Shown here: in pieces, positions 13,164 to 19,496 of the stretch
Layout: every line of letters begins with the position of its first letter
How positions within the stretch are numbered: position 1 is the first letter of the stretch
Source: XYA12-FULL-58-9 sp001798605
GTDB taxonomy: Bacteria; Myxococcota; XYA12-FULL-58-9
Length of the DNA stretch: 19,496 nt
Assembly: GCA_036736205.1 (NCBI GenBank)
Contig: DAINMX010000109.1
Location: 1-19,496, forward strand
Reading direction: 5' to 3'
Position numbers and translations under genes: made by a program
Notes under the pieces: model-generated
What the model saw: the letters and a program-made list of their open reading frames with translations, nothing else
Databases searched by the model: none
What the model was told of the DNA's origin: nothing

Positions 13164-15527
13164 GTGAACACACGAATCGTAGGGTTGATGCTCCTCGTCG
13201 CCGCACCGGCGCGGGCCCAAGATTTTGCCATTTCCATGTCACACACGCCTCCCAACAGCGTCAATGAGGGCGAGCCGGTGGTCATCGAAGGCCAAATGAA
13301 CGGTGCCAGCGAGGTGGAGCGCGCTGAGCTGTACTATCGAACGAGTCGCACCCACGGATGGCGCACCGTCGAGCTGGAGATGGTGTCTGCGGATGAGTAC
13401 CGAGGAACCATTCCCCCCGACGCGATCCGCACACCCGCTTTGGAGTATTACATTGTCGCCATTGATTTCCTCGAGAACCGCCATCAGGTTTGGGCGTCGG
13501 AGCTCACACCTACGGAAGTAACGGTCGCCGCCGTCCCTGCAAAATCTTCGGGACCCCTGTTTGTCGTTGACGATGAATCAGAATCAGAATCAAAGTCAAA
13601 ATCAGAGCCAAAATCAGAATCAGAGCCAAAATCAGAATCAGAATCAGAATCAAAGTCAGAATCGGAGCCAAAATCAGAATCAGAAGTAGTCCCGGATCCA
13701 AAACCACAGACCGAGACAAAACCCGACCCCAAAGTGGAGTCAGAAGCGGAACTCGCGCCGTCCGCCGATGCCACCCAGAAGATGTCCGATTGGTGGGTGA
13801 CGCACATTAACCGAGAGAAGATCGAGAAGATGGCTGCGCGTTCACTCGTCGACATACTCGAGATCACGCCGGAAGTGGATGTCATCCGCACAGTCGACGG
13901 CAATCAACAGATTGCAATTCGAGGAAGGCAGCAGCCCGGTGACGTTCTGGTGTTTGTTGACGACGTCCTCATCAATCATCCATACGACGGTGGCATTGTC
14001 GACATCCCGGCAGGCGTCATCGAAACGGTCGAGGTACACCGCAGCCCAACCACGAGTCTCTACGTCGAAGACGGCCTCGCTGGTATGGTGCGGGTCTACA
14101 CCGTCGCTCACACAATGGGGTGGCAAGTCAGCACCTATGCAGGCAGTCACCTGTCCGATAGCACAGCCAAAGAGACCACCAACAACGGCAGCTATGGACT
14201 GTCAGCGCGCATCGCCACCACGACCGAAGCCCTGAGCGCGAATGGCTTCGTGGCGATCCGTTACACCGACGGAACCCAAGCAACGATCGGCCGCGATGCA
14301 TTCTCCACCGCCACCGACCCATCAAAGACGCCGGGCCATTTTGCCGACGACAACGTGGCCCTGATGGGAGGGGGCAGTTTGCGCCTGCCATCGCTGATTC
14401 CCGGTGTCCTGACCGCCGATGCTCGGTACATCTTCGAAGACCGCGGGGGTGGACTCGGCAGTGCCGGCAGCTACGGACCCGACGCATTCAATGCATGGCA
14501 CATTGGCTTGTTGCAGGTGAGCCACAAGCTCGACCTCGGTGCCCACTCGATAGATTGTCGGTTGGCGTCCGTCTTCCACCAAACCTCACAACAAAGGCAA
14601 CTCGCCCCCTACGGTTTTCGCTTGAATGATCGCGATGGCAACGGCGTTGACGAGGTCTTCGCTGAGGGCGTTCTCGAACTGACCGAGATCACTGCCCTCG
14701 GGGTCACCGGCGAAATCCGTTCACGACTGGTCCTGGAGCCACATACCCTCCACCTCGCTGGACTCGTTCGCTACACCAACGCGGACGATTTTGTTGTCGG
14801 ACGCAACATCACCCTCACAGACGTTGCCCAACCCCTGGGCAACATAGGTGACGCAACTCCGGCAACAACTGACAGATTGTTGGCGGCCGCCAGCGTTCGC
14901 GACGAATGGGCCGTTCATTCAAAACTCGACCTCAGCATCGGATTCCGATTCACCCACCAAAGCGATCTCGACGCCATCGAGATCGACAAGCAACTCAACT
15001 GGCACCTTGGCCTGATCTACCGCCCAATCCCCTCCACCGCTGTTCACGTGACTTACGCCTCGTCGTTCCGTCCTCCCACCTTGTCCGAGCTTGGAGACCG
15101 ACGCGGAAGNNNNNNNNNNNNNNNNNNNNNNNNNNNNNNNNNNNNNNNNNNNNNNNNNNNNNNNNNNNNNNNNNNNNNNNNNNNNNNNNNNNNNNNNNNN
15201 NNNNNNNNNCAGCTTGGGGCCCTACTCGGCATTTCGGTCAACGTCGCTGACCTCGTGGATATCAGTGTCATTGGACGCTATGGTGCCGAGCGCCGCCACA
15301 ATGTCCGCACCGTTACGGAAAGGCTGCGGCCATTCGCCATTCCCGCCGCTTTCGTCGCTCATCTGTCGATGCGAACAAAACCTCTGTGGGGCGGCCTTCG
15401 ACTCGGGGTGAGCCTCCACAACGTGCTGGATACTGCGGGGAATGATCCGTCCCCTCGCCCCGATCTCACCGATCTCGTTCCTCGAGAAGGATTTGAAGCG
15501 CTGGTCTCAGTGGAGGCAGGAGGATGA
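13164..15527 (+). CDS. TonB-dependent receptor with Ig-like N-terminal domain (interrupted by sequence gap)
   Basis: The GTG start gives a signal peptide ending APARA before Q19. Residues about 20-122 are an Ig/FN3-like domain (ERAELYYRTSRTHGW, PALEYYIVAIDFLEN). Residues 138-174 are a Ser/Glu/Lys/Pro repeat spacer. The plug follows at about 206-312 (REKIEKMAARSLVDILE, NQQIAIRGRQQPGDVLVFVD, GVIETVEVHRSP), then barrel strands including the typical SSFRPPTLSEL just before the gap. After 100 Ns (15110-15209) the C-terminal barrel resumes (LGVSLHNVLDTAGND). The true product should be longer than the apparent 787 residues. I see no clear TonB box. The stop overlaps the next gene's start (ATGA). Ligand unknown; the neighbouring nucleotidase-domain lipoprotein may assist it. 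Confidence 0.88.
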   Translation: MNTRIVGLMLLVAAPARAQDFAISMSHTPPNSVNEGEPVVIEGQMNGASEVERAELYYRTSRTHGWRTVELEMVSADEYRGTIPPDAIRTPALEYYIVAIDFLENRHQVWASELTPTEVTVAAVPAKSSGPLFVVDDESESESKSKSEPKSESEPKSESESESKSESEPKSESEVVPDPKPQTETKPDPKVESEAELAPSADATQKMSDWWVTHINREKIEKMAARSLVDILEITPEVDVIRTVDGNQQIAIRGRQQPGDVLVFVDDVLINHPYDGGIVDIPAGVIETVEVHRSPTTSLYVEDGLAGMVRVYTVAHTMGWQVSTYAGSHLSDSTAKETTNNGSYGLSARIATTTEALSANGFVAIRYTDGTQATIGRDAFSTATDPSKTPGHFADDNVALMGGGSLRLPSLIPGVLTADARYIFEDRGGGLGSAGSYGPDAFNAWHIGLLQVSHKLDLGAHSIDCRLASVFHQTSQQRQLAPYGFRLNDRDGNGVDEVFAEGVLELTEITALGVTGEIRSRLVLEPHTLHLAGLVRYTNADDFVVGRNITLTDVAQPLGNIGDATPATTDRLLAAASVRDEWAVHSKLDLSIGFRFTHQSDLDAIEIDKQLNWHLGLIYRPIPSTAVHVTYASSFRPPTLSELGDRRGXXXXXXXXXXXXXXXXXXXXXXXXXXXXXXXXXXQLGALLGISVNVADLVDISVIGRYGAERRHNVRTVTERLRPFAIPAAFVAHLSMRTKPLWGGLRLGVSLHNVLDTAGNDPSPRPDLTDLVPREGFEALVSVEAGG
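13575..13686 (+). repeat. Low-complexity 6-bp repeat coding a Ser/Glu/Lys spacer
   Basis: Degenerate tandem copies of GAATCA, AAATCA and GAGCCA in frame with the receptor, giving alternating S-E, S-K and E-P pairs over about 37 residues. It is visibly more AT-rich than its surroundings. It probably forms an extended charged linker across the periplasm between the Ig-like domain and the plug. Such tracts change length by slippage. Confidence 0.9.
15110..15209. other. Assembly gap of exactly 100 Ns
   Basis: A round 100-base N run, the conventional placeholder for a scaffold gap of unknown size, inside the receptor barrel. Reading frame across it is preserved only if the true length is compatible. 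Confidence 0.97.
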
Positions 15528-16426
15528 ACGTAGCTCGGCTCTCGCCCCTTTGTTGCGTTGCAGTGGTGCTTCTGCAGTCCTGCATCGCCTACAATCCCGA
15601 TTGCGCGGATGATAACACTCCCGTCGTTGGCAGAACCGACGCCATTTTAGACTTGCGGCGAGACTTTGTCCGCACCCAAGAAGCGCCCATCGGCAACCTG
15701 ATCACCGACGCCTACTTTGCTCACCTCGAGCCTCAGATGCAAGGAAGGCCAGCCATCGCAGTTCTGGATTCCGGAGCCATTCGCGACCGCAACGATTGTG
15801 CCCTCGACGGATTCATCGATCGGGGCCCCATCACCCTCGGGCAGCTTGCAGACATACTTCCTTTTGACAATGTTGTAGTGCTCGGCAAGGTAACAGAAAC
15901 GAATCTGTGGTTGTTGCTCGAGCGCGCCGTCCGACGACTGGGAGATCCCGGTCAAGCCGGGTTGGCCGAAGATTTTCTCCAGGTCTCCCACCTCCGATTC
16001 ACCGTTGATTGCGGACAACCAGCGGCAGTCCCTGGGGTAGACGGCAGGCGGATCACGGAGATTTCCATCGTCGATGACACTGGTGCGACCGTTTGGGTCG
16101 ATGCTGATGGACTCGTGGTCGCCCCAGAAACCGCCAATGCCCGCGCCCTGCATTTGACTCGTGATTCCACCTGCGAATGTGACGCCACGGATGATTGCGA
16201 TTTTGGATGTGCCTGTGACCCGGATTGCGATCAAACCTACTTGATCGTCACCACCAGTCGATTGCTCACCGGCAGCGACGGATTGATCGAAGAAGTTGAA
16301 ATCCCCGACACTCTAGTACGCCCCGACTTCGTGGTGGTAGGTAACCACATCGCAGATCACACGCCAGTGAACCCGACTGTGGATGGTCGGATTTCATGGG
16401 TATCAGTTTGTCGGGAAGAGTCTTGA
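15524..16426 (+). CDS. Lipoprotein with isolated 5'-nucleotidase C-terminal domain
   Basis: A 300-residue protein with a lipoprotein leader (LLQSC, Cys20). The rest resembles the C-terminal substrate-binding domain of UshA-type 5'-nucleotidases: APIGNLITDAYF (54-65), AVLDSGAIRDR (79-89, for the usual N-G-G-x-I-R), ITLGQLADILPFDN (103-116), FLQVSHLRFTVD (151-162) and IVTTSRLLTGSDGL (241-254). The N-terminal metallophosphatase domain is absent, so hydrolysis is not expected. F151 is kept, but the aromatic residue of the family's GGDGY/F is Leu254. A Cys/Asp-rich insert lies at 217-235 (eight Cys or so in CECDATDDCDFGCACDPDC). The start overlaps the receptor stop by four bases, with GGAGG upstream. 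It may bind a nucleoside- or sugar-like ligand for the receptor; this is inference. Confidence 0.82.
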   Translation: MNVARLSPLCCVAVVLLQSCIAYNPDCADDNTPVVGRTDAILDLRRDFVRTQEAPIGNLITDAYFAHLEPQMQGRPAIAVLDSGAIRDRNDCALDGFIDRGPITLGQLADILPFDNVVVLGKVTETNLWLLLERAVRRLGDPGQAGLAEDFLQVSHLRFTVDCGQPAAVPGVDGRRITEISIVDDTGATVWVDADGLVVAPETANARALHLTRDSTCECDATDDCDFGCACDPDCDQTYLIVTTSRLLTGSDGLIEEVEIPDTLVRPDFVVVGNHIADHTPVNPTVDGRISWVSVCREES

Positions 16427-16446
16427 GGAGGGAGGATTGTTCGCGC

Positions 16447-16638
16447 TCACTCGGGAGCATCCGAAGGCAGGTAGTCGGTTGTGCTCGGGATCTTCCGCAA
16501 CTCCCCTCGGGATATTTTCCACGCCTGCTGCATCAACCATGAGATGGAACGCTCCTGACGTTGTGATTCCATCTGTAGCTCAGCAAGCATCTCCGAAGGA
16601 AAATAGAGATTCTGCCTTCGCGTTTCCGCAGTACCCAC
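16447..16638 (-). CDS. Small ribbon-helix-helix-like protein, second tandem copy
   Basis: A 63-residue protein with a short beta-strand segment (RRQNLYFPSEML) and two helices (LAELQMESQRQ, SISWLMQQAWKIS), the pattern of CopG/Arc-type dimeric DNA-binding proteins. It resembles the small TIGR04563-type family I associate with deltaproteobacteria, though that assignment is from memory. It is about half identical by eye to the gene just upstream. It starts with GTG two bases after that gene's stop, with GGGGGAG five bases before it, so the two are co-translated. The tail (IPSTTDYLPSDAPE) is acidic and probably disordered. The target is unknown. It converges with the nucleotidase-domain gene, 20 bp away. 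Confidence 0.75.
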   Translation of the reverse strand: MGTAETRRQNLYFPSEMLAELQMESQRQERSISWLMQQAWKISRGELRKIPSTTDYLPSDAPE

Positions 16639-16640
16639 GG

Positions 16641-16829
16641 TTACTCCCCCTCGTCAGGCACAACATCGTTGACCGAAGGGAACCGCATGATCTCGTTGCG
16701 CGCGATCCGCCATGCCTGTTGGACAATCCACGACAATGAACGGTCCTGTCTATTGGCCTCAATCTGAATCTCACGAAGCATCTCCTCAGGGAAATAGAGG
16801 CTCTGCTTGCGTTTGTCCGTCCGAGTCAT
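16641..16829 (-). CDS. Small ribbon-helix-helix-like protein, first tandem copy
   Basis: A 62-residue paralogue of the next gene with the same layout: KQSLYFPEEML as the strand, LREIQIEANRQ and SLSWIVQQAWRIA as helices, and an acidic tail (NDVVPDEGE). The ATG has GGAG eight bases upstream, and the best promoter match in the window lies 44-72 bases upstream. Tandem paralogues in one transcript suggest a homo- or heterodimeric regulator, perhaps autoregulating. No toxin-like partner gene is adjacent, so an antitoxin role is not supported by context. Confidence 0.78.
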   Translation of the reverse strand: MTRTDKRKQSLYFPEEMLREIQIEANRQDRSLSWIVQQAWRIARNEIMRFPSVNDVVPDEGE

Positions 16830-16872
16830 TCACTTGGCTCCATCGGTGTGCGGTTTCACTACCTCGACAAGG

Positions 16873-16901
16873 GATATAGGCGACCCCAATTTCGCGGTCA
16901 A
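16873..16901 (-). promoter_or_regulatory. Promoter of the ribbon-helix-helix gene pair
   Basis: TTGACC (16901-16896), an exact 17-base spacer, then TATATC (16878-16873) on the minus strand. The start of transcription would fall near 16866, leaving a leader of about 37 bases before ATG 16829. Confidence 0.6.
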
Positions 16902-16957
16902 GCACTTGTCCCTGAGGTGGCCCCAAAAATTTACTCATATTTGCGCCAATACGACAT

Positions 16958-17170
16958 TTAGGGCAAGCACCACGGCGGTTGCCGTAATGGCTGTCCAAAC
17001 ACGAAACCCAGAAGCGGCGACATGATGTGCTTGCATGTAGGACATGGTGGCACGTTTCCATACGCGCCACAAAAAATCTGCTGCCAACGCCCCTCGAGCT
17101 TGGGCACGCCGATGCATTGCTGGAAATCTACGGCCGGTTTTTCGACGATTTCCGTGGCGGGTGCTAGCAT
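16958..17170 (-). CDS. Possible small Cys-rich protein, perhaps a frameshifted remnant
   Basis: A 70-codon minus-strand frame from ATG 17170 with cysteines at 19, 34, 43, 46 and 68. Its first 46 residues look protein-like (VEKPAVDFQQCIGVPKLEGR, then FCGAYGNVPPCPTC). The C43-P-T-C46 knuckle lacks a partner pair in this frame, but another minus-strand frame downstream contains ACPKC. The two together would make a zinc ribbon, which suggests a frameshift or decay. No ribosome-binding site is visible, and the ATG abuts the transglycosylase start region head to head. This may be chance. Confidence 0.2.
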   Translation of the reverse strand: MLAPATEIVEKPAVDFQQCIGVPKLEGRWQQIFCGAYGNVPPCPTCKHIMSPLLGFVFGQPLRQPPWCLP

Positions 17171-17176
17171 TTGCTG

Positions 17177-19249
17177 GTGTCCAATTCCAAACGTTCGGTG
17201 TTTGCTGCAGCAGGTGTAGGTGTTCTTCTTGGCGTATTTCTGCCGATGCGCCCGACCCCGGGCAAAAGTCGTGCTGCAATCCCCCCAGTTGACCCTTTGA
17301 CGCTCATGACTGTCGACGAAGACCACGAGCGCACGTTGCGCCTGCTGTCACAAGCTGAGGGATTGTTGCGTCTGGGCAAACCCGATGCCGCGGGGAACCT
17401 GGCGGGCAAATTGCCTCAGAGTGGTCCACATGCCCGAGCAGCCATGCGACTTCGATGTTGGGCATCGCTTCTCGCCCGGGACCATGAGGCTGTCACGCGA
17501 CTCCTCGAAGACGAAGAACTCGGCGGCGAACTCCTGTTTTTGCGAGGCGCGGCACGATGGCGTGCTGGCGATGACCGCGCCGTCGGCGACCTGCGTCAAC
17601 TTTGGTGGGGAGAGCCCGACGGCGTATGGGGCCTGGCGGCGGTGCGCGAGCTGGCCCACCCTCCTGTGGCAGATTCCTCCATGGCGGACACCTCCGTGGC
17701 AGACACCGCCACAGTGCACCACGCAGATATCTATACCGCTAGCGAAAAAAGAGCGTTGTCACACCTGCCCGCAGCAACTCTCGACACACGAGGTGCTGAA
17801 GGCGCAGCGTTACGCCTCCTCGAGCTCGTGCGCAGTAGAGGTCCAGGGCGCGGACTGCTTGCCGCAGAGATACAACACGCGATCGGCGTCCATCAACTGC
17901 AGACAGAAAAGTTCACCGAAGCGACCAAGACACTGCGTCGAGCCCTCGCTTGGACCCCCAACATTGAACTCGCCCGCGTCATCCAACTGCGCCTTGGGGA
18001 AGCCGAACGCCGGCGCGGATCATACCAGTCAGCGCAGAAGCACTTCGACCAAGTTGCCAACAGTGGCATCGATCGATTCTCTGACGAGGCACTCGCCCTC
18101 GCTGGTCAAATGGCTATCGAATACCGACGATATTCCGACGCCAGGCATGCCTTTCAGGCTCAGCTGGTACGCAACCCCGTAGGTCCTGCGAGACACACCG
18201 CGTTGTGGGGTTTGGGTTGGGTCGCGTTCCGAACGGGAGACTTCCGCTCTGCCCGTCGGTTCTTTTCGACTTTGTATGCGGAGGCCCCTTTCGGCGAAGA
18301 TGCACCGCGCGCTCTTTATTGGGGGGCTCGAGCCCTTGAGGAGAGGGGCCAGCGCGAGCGAGCTGCTGAAGAGCTGGCTGCCTTGGAGATTCGCTTTCCA
18401 CTCGATTATTACGCCTATCGGGCCCGCGCTGTGCGTGGAACCGGACCCCTGCCAGACACCATCGCTGCACTTGCGACTCCCCCCATCGCGGCAGAGGTGC
18501 AACACCTCGAGGCCTTGGTGCAATCGGGCATGAACAAACGGGCACGAGAGGGCTTGGGACGGCTTCGCAGTTCTCTCGGACGTCTCGGTCCCGATGCTCT
18601 GCGAACCGTGGAAGAGGTCGCCGTGACCGTGGGTGCACAACGGCATGTGGACGCCATTCGCCGCGTACGCTTTTCCCGCTTCCCTGATGATATGGACGCC
18701 TTCGCGTACCTCGAATCCCGTTTTCCTGAGATCTACACCCGCAGGCTGGAGCAAGAGGCGAGCAAGCAACGCGTCGATCTGGACCTGCCTGCAGCTGTGG
18801 TGCTTCAAGAAAGCGGATTCTCGCCGCGTGCCGTGTCCCCGGTCGGCGCACTGGGACTCATGCAGTTGATGCCAGCCACTGCGAGAGATCTGCTCAACGA
18901 AGAGAACCGCAGACACCAGCACACAACCGAGGACATTCTCGATGCTTCCACCAATATGCGACTGGGAGTTCGATATCTGAGTAGAATGCTGCGTGCCTTC
19001 GGCCGACGCCCTGAATATGCCATTGCCGCCTACAACGCCGGGCCCGGAGCCGTCACCCGATGGCGGCAAGCCCGAGGCGACCTGCCCGCTGACATCTTTG
19101 TCGAAGAGATCCCCTACGCGGAGACTCGCAACTATGTTCGACGTGTGATCGCCGGATGGCAGAACCTGCACTATTTGCGGGAGATGAGACAGGCAGAGCA
19201 GCCAAGCGCCATCGCCACAGCCACGGTACCTCGATCTAGTTCGGACTAA
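17177..19249 (+). CDS. Soluble lytic murein transglycosylase with TPR-like superhelix
   Basis: A 690-residue protein from GTG 17177 (TTG 17171 is the only other in-frame option after a TAG). A hydrophobic leader near residues 8-22 (VFAAAGVGVLLGVFLP) sends it to the periplasm. Residues about 30-510 are helical, with TPR-like units such as KFTEATKTLRRALAWTPN, YQSAQKHFDQVAN and DFRSARRFFSTLYAEAPFG, as in the Slt70 ring. Residues about 533-665 are the SLT domain: catalytic E545 in VVLQESGFSPRAVSP, GALGLMQLMPATA, and AIAAYNAGPGAVTRW. It cleaves the MurNAc-GlcNAc bond of peptidoglycan, leaving 1,6-anhydro ends. Length is close to Slt70. No Shine-Dalgarno sequence is visible. It stands alone on the plus strand. 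Confidence 0.93.
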   Translation: MSNSKRSVFAAAGVGVLLGVFLPMRPTPGKSRAAIPPVDPLTLMTVDEDHERTLRLLSQAEGLLRLGKPDAAGNLAGKLPQSGPHARAAMRLRCWASLLARDHEAVTRLLEDEELGGELLFLRGAARWRAGDDRAVGDLRQLWWGEPDGVWGLAAVRELAHPPVADSSMADTSVADTATVHHADIYTASEKRALSHLPAATLDTRGAEGAALRLLELVRSRGPGRGLLAAEIQHAIGVHQLQTEKFTEATKTLRRALAWTPNIELARVIQLRLGEAERRRGSYQSAQKHFDQVANSGIDRFSDEALALAGQMAIEYRRYSDARHAFQAQLVRNPVGPARHTALWGLGWVAFRTGDFRSARRFFSTLYAEAPFGEDAPRALYWGARALEERGQRERAAEELAALEIRFPLDYYAYRARAVRGTGPLPDTIAALATPPIAAEVQHLEALVQSGMNKRAREGLGRLRSSLGRLGPDALRTVEEVAVTVGAQRHVDAIRRVRFSRFPDDMDAFAYLESRFPEIYTRRLEQEASKQRVDLDLPAAVVLQESGFSPRAVSPVGALGLMQLMPATARDLLNEENRRHQHTTEDILDASTNMRLGVRYLSRMLRAFGRRPEYAIAAYNAGPGAVTRWRQARGDLPADIFVEEIPYAETRNYVRRVIAGWQNLHYLREMRQAEQPSAIATATVPRSSSD
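17666..17710 (+). repeat. Three in-frame 15-bp repeats in the transglycosylase gene
   Basis: Three 15-bp units starting GTGGCAGA, ATGGCGGA and GTGGCAGA encode VADSS, MADTS and VADTA at residues 164-178. They lie in a loop between helical segments and are a likely slippage-prone length polymorphism. Confidence 0.8.
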
Positions 19250-19274
19250 ACGTCCTCTTTCGACCCGGAGTCAG

Positions 19275-19300
19275 GTGTCGGTTCTGCCGAACAGCGACAC
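19275..19300. terminator. Hairpin between convergent genes
   Basis: GTGTCG-GTTC (19275-19284), loop TGCC, then GAAC, a two-base bulge and CGACAC (19295-19300). A 10-bp stem placed just after the transglycosylase stop and just before the presumed end of the minus-strand gene. There is no T-run on either side, so it may act as a weak bidirectional terminator or 3' stabiliser. Confidence 0.4.
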
Positions 19301-19302
19301 GC

Positions 19303-19496
19303 CTACGTACAATACGGCACGACGGGGCCCTTGGGCGGAGCTGGGGCGTGGGCGGGAACAGCACCATAAATGCGGTCGTCAACCCAATCTTTGGAATCCC
19401 TCAAACCTTCTGCACGACAGCATTTTCGGCACTGAGGGACCAAACTGCTCGGATCTCTTCTTCCATGCCCCCAAGACGCAGGCGTTGTTCGTCCGG
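19303..19496 (-). CDS. C-terminal end of an unidentified gene (cut by right edge)
   Basis: A minus-strand frame is open from the right edge to a TAG at 19303-19305, 63 residues. The last 43 look protein-like: QCRKCC at 21-26, then GLRDSKDWVDDRIYG and a Pro-rich tail ending PVVPYCT, with strong G/C at third codon positions. No family recognised. A second minus frame (19401-19496) also reads plausibly in its first 31 residues (LRLGGMEEEIRAVWSLSAE), so the exact frame at the edge is uncertain, or a frameshift separates them. Confidence 0.4.
   Translation of the reverse strand, partial: GRTTPASWGHGRRDPSSLVPQCRKCCRAEGLRDSKDWVDDRIYGAVPAHAPAPPKGPVVPYCT

Larger units (their letters stand above)
16830..17176. 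other. 347-bp intergenic region between divergent genes
   Basis: Holds the promoter of the small regulators on its left side and should hold the transglycosylase promoter on its right. On the plus strand, TTCGAC and TGCTAGCAT (17162-17170) make a weak extended -10-like pair that would start transcription near the GTG at 17177. The minus strand also carries short Cys-rich open frames described separately. I see no tRNA or clear terminator. Confidence 0.5.

Noticed and set aside
13575..13686. Short tandem repeats considered as a CRISPR array or regulatory repeat
   Set aside because: Units are about 6 bp, degenerate, without spacers, and lie in frame within the receptor gene.
16935..17042. Possible 35-residue membrane peptide on the minus strand ending in a hydrophobic stretch
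   Set aside because: There is no ribosome-binding site, it overlaps two other short frames, and a 20-residue hydrophobic run can arise by chance.
18029..19171. Minus-strand frame of 380 codons opposite the transglycosylase
   Set aside because: The plus strand encodes a complete SLT domain with its catalytic Glu; the antisense product has no family motif.

Overview
The window reads as a bacterial chromosome segment, probably from a deltaproteobacterial or Myxococcota-like lineage. The hints are indirect: a PilZ response regulator, LiuC- and WHy-type proteins, Cys/Asp-rich secreted lipoproteins, small tandem CopG-like proteins, and a fairly GC-rich composition. No rRNA, tRNA or other taxonomic marker is present, so this is inference. 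I saw no insertion sequence, phage gene or CRISPR array.

Left block (1-12129, all minus strand, transcribed right to left). This is a complete mevalonate route to IPP/DMAPP. The order in transcription is: group-4-like glycosyltransferase, short UDP-sugar-dehydrogenase-like protein, diphosphomevalonate decarboxylase, phosphomevalonate kinase, a single polypeptide fusing class II HMG-CoA reductase to mevalonate kinase, and type I IPP isomerase. Stops and starts overlap or abut from the dehydrogenase to the isomerase. After a 258-bp gap with a candidate promoter come HMG-CoA synthase, thiolase and a DUF35 zinc-ribbon/OB protein. These three are tightly spaced and resemble the archaeal thiolase/HMG-CoA synthase/DUF35 complex. 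A hairpin followed by a short T-run closes that trio. Then follow a LiuC-like enoyl-CoA hydratase, which may act on HMG-CoA or 3-methylglutaconyl-CoA, and a response regulator with two PilZ domains that runs off the left edge.

Middle block (12346-16426, plus strand). Three envelope genes are packed tightly: a lipoprotein with two WHy/LEA14-like domains, a TonB-dependent receptor with an Ig-like N-terminal domain and a Ser/Glu/Lys repeat spacer, and a lipoprotein with an isolated 5'-nucleotidase C-terminal domain. A run of 100 Ns interrupts the receptor barrel; the missing segment is probably longer than 100 bases.

Right block (16447-19496). Two tandem ribbon-helix-helix-like small proteins lie on the minus strand behind a good promoter match. 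After a 347-bp intergenic region comes a soluble lytic transglycosylase on the plus strand, and then the probable 3' end of another minus-strand gene.

The most notable features are the HMG-CoA reductase-mevalonate kinase fusion, the combination of an archaeal-type upper pathway with a phosphomevalonate-kinase/decarboxylase lower pathway, and the three-gene envelope operon. Novelty relative to databases could not be tested here.
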